Shown here piece by piece: positions 63,363 through 64,000 of a stretch of 64,000 nt of DNA (positions are counted from its first letter, which is position 1; the number at the start of each line of letters is the position of its first letter). The DNA is from Shuttleworthella satelles DSM 14600 (GTDB taxonomy: Bacteria; Bacillota; Clostridia; Lachnospirales; Lachnospiraceae). A model generated the notes under the pieces. That model did no database searches and was not told the DNA's origin. It saw only the letters and a program-made list of their open reading frames with translations. The translations under genes were made by a program, and so were the position numbers. The stretch lies in NCBI RefSeq assembly GCF_000160115.1, contig NZ_GG665866.1, positions 1,310,266 to 1,374,265 on the forward strand, read 5' to 3'.

Positions 63363-63393
63363 GAAAAAGAAGATCTGACACACAGATCTTCTC
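63363..63393 (-). terminator. Terminator of tRNA-Trp
   Basis: A 10-bp stem AGAAGATCTG/CAGATCTTCT (63368-63377, 63383-63392) with loop ACACA, then TTTTTCTTT on the minus strand. It lies just before the aldo/keto reductase promoter region. Confidence 0.85.
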
Positions 63394-63400
63394 CTCTTGA

Positions 63401-63473
63401 CAGGGGCAGAAGGACTCGAACCCTCGACATTCAGTTTTGGAGACTGACGTTCTACCGACTGAACTATACCCCT
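63401..63473 (-). tRNA. tRNA-Trp (CCA)
   Basis: A 73-nt cloverleaf: acceptor AGGGGTA/TGCCCCT, D arm with TTCAGTCGGTAGAA, anticodon loop CTCCAAA (anticodon CCA at 63438-63440), T arm AGGGTTCGAGTCCTT, discriminator G; CCA not encoded. It is transcribed in the same direction as the rRNA operon but has a promoter and terminator of its own. Confidence 0.95.
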
Positions 63474-63508
63474 ATTTATGCATTGAGCATGTCGGCTCAA
63501 CGAAAGAT

Positions 63509-63538
63509 ATTGTATCACAAGATTTGCAAAAAAGGCAA
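63509..63538 (-). promoter_or_regulatory. Putative promoter of tRNA-Trp
   Basis: Minus-strand TTGCCT (63533-63538) and TACAAT (63509-63514), spacer 18 bp, about 36 bp upstream of the tRNA and directly after the rRNA terminator. Confidence 0.65.
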
Positions 63539-63544
63539 ACCTTC

Positions 63545-63575
63545 TGAAAAAGAGACGAGCCCTCAGGCTCGTCTC
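63545..63575 (-). terminator. Terminator of the rRNA operon
   Basis: A 10-bp perfect stem GAGACGAGCC/GGCTCGTCTC (63552-63561, 63566-63575) followed by TTTTTC on the minus strand, about 330 bp after the 23S 3' end. Confidence 0.85.
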
Positions 63576-63906
63576 CGCGAATACCTTCAAAACTTCATAC
63601 AGATGAATTGCAAACCGCGGATCTTTACTCACACTCTTCGAAAATGGTCATCTCGCATTCGCGACTTCGTCGCTTCTGCTCGATGTGTTTGCTTCGCAAA
63701 CTCTCTCAGAAAGAAAGCATGCTCTTTGAATGCGAGCATTCTCGCTTTGCTTTCTTCCATTTTCTACGAAAGCGGTCACCTCGAATCCGCGTCTTCGACG
63801 CTTCTTCTCGGTGCATTTGCTGCGCAAATGAACTCGCTCGAAAACAGGTCGCTCCAAGCGCAAGCGCTCTCGCTCCTCTTTTCCTGCTCGTCCGCTTTCT
63901 TCGCTT
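63576..63906 (-). other. Structured spacer downstream of 23S rRNA (no 5S seen)
   Basis: About 330 bp without a 5S rRNA gene or credible ORF. It holds two imperfect 63-nt direct repeats (63638-63701 and 63767-63829). Each carries the same pair of small hairpins, with paired base changes between copies (GCGAC/GTCGC against GCGTC/GACGC; GTTTGC/GCAAAC against ATTTGC/GCAAAT). Further small hairpins are GCGAG/CTCGC and AGCGC/GCGCT. It is likely transcribed as rRNA trailer. Confidence 0.7.
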
Positions 63907-64000
63907 TTGGTCAAGCCTTCGATCGATTAGTGACAGTCAACTGAACACATTGCTGTGCTTACATCTCTGCCCTATCTACCTTGTACTCTGCAAGGGATCT
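63907..64000 (-). rRNA. 23S rRNA, 3' end (partial)
   Basis: The minus strand reads AGATCCCTTGCAGAGTACAA and onward to the conserved 3' end ATGTAAGCACAGCAATGTGT, CACTAATCGATCGAAGG and CTTGACC, the usual end of Firmicutes 23S rRNA. The rest lies beyond the right edge. Confidence 0.93.

Noticed and set aside
63222..63944. 240-codon plus-strand ORF over tRNA-Trp and the rRNA spacer
   Set aside because: It overlaps the tRNA and the 23S end antisense and has no ribosome site.

Overview
The window looks like a chromosomal piece of a Gram-positive, butyrate-forming anaerobe of the Clostridia, most likely Lachnospiraceae. The grounds are a thl-hbd-bcd-etfB-etfA butyrate module with a Rex-type operator, a T-box in front of pheST, a clostridial mraZ-to-ftsZ division cluster, a B. 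subtilis/phi3T-type ThyA, and surface proteins with Gram-positive anchors. Most of the DNA is moderately GC-rich. Nearly every gene lies on the minus strand, co-oriented with an rRNA operon whose 23S 3' end enters at the right edge. The species cannot be named from the sequence alone.

Layout: 1-2951 (+) holds the end of ahcY, a CBS-domain membrane protein and a cyclophilin. 3039-10708 (-) holds a YgbA-like protein, ybaN-cydD-cydC, an Mrp ATPase, mtnA and an unknown gene. 10812-16149 (-) is the butyrate module (crt is absent). 16454-21878 holds a SleB-like hydrolase, ilvBN, folA and thyA. 21948-22431 and 32600-33047 each hold a tRNA-Gly(GCC) gene followed by tandem units of about 145 bp that carry a piece of the tRNA. 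Between them lie an unknown anchored protein, an IS256-family transposase remnant, an AT-rich TetR/ABC-exporter cassette (24.5-28.3 kb), an Mbeg1-like hydrolase and an iron/cobalamin-type ABC importer. 33123-36420 holds small membrane proteins, a Lon-like AAA+ ATPase without protease domain and an unknown protein.

36482-46297 is the dcw cluster (mraZ, rsmH, ftsL, ftsI, mraY, murD, ftsW, ftsQ, ftsZ). Its promoter is followed by four repeats that look like MraZ boxes and three DnaA-box-like sites. 46.9-47.5 kb is a small AT-rich locus of short secreted-peptide ORFs. 47.6-56.7 kb holds lgt, an ABC exporter pair, a 57-codon gene, queA, and pheS/pheT behind a T-box. 56.8-61.6 kb is a large, apparently wall-anchored GH95 alpha-L-fucosidase. 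An aldo/keto reductase with ferredoxin-like cysteines, tRNA-Trp and the rRNA operon end follow.

The most unusual signals are the tRNA-Gly-derived tandem arrays, the hairpin-rich spacer after 23S with compensatory base changes and no visible 5S gene, the repeated operator upstream of mraZ, and many unrelated short tandem duplications at gene ends. No CRISPR, prophage or complete insertion sequence was seen. Coordinates of short sites were counted by hand and may be off by a base or so.
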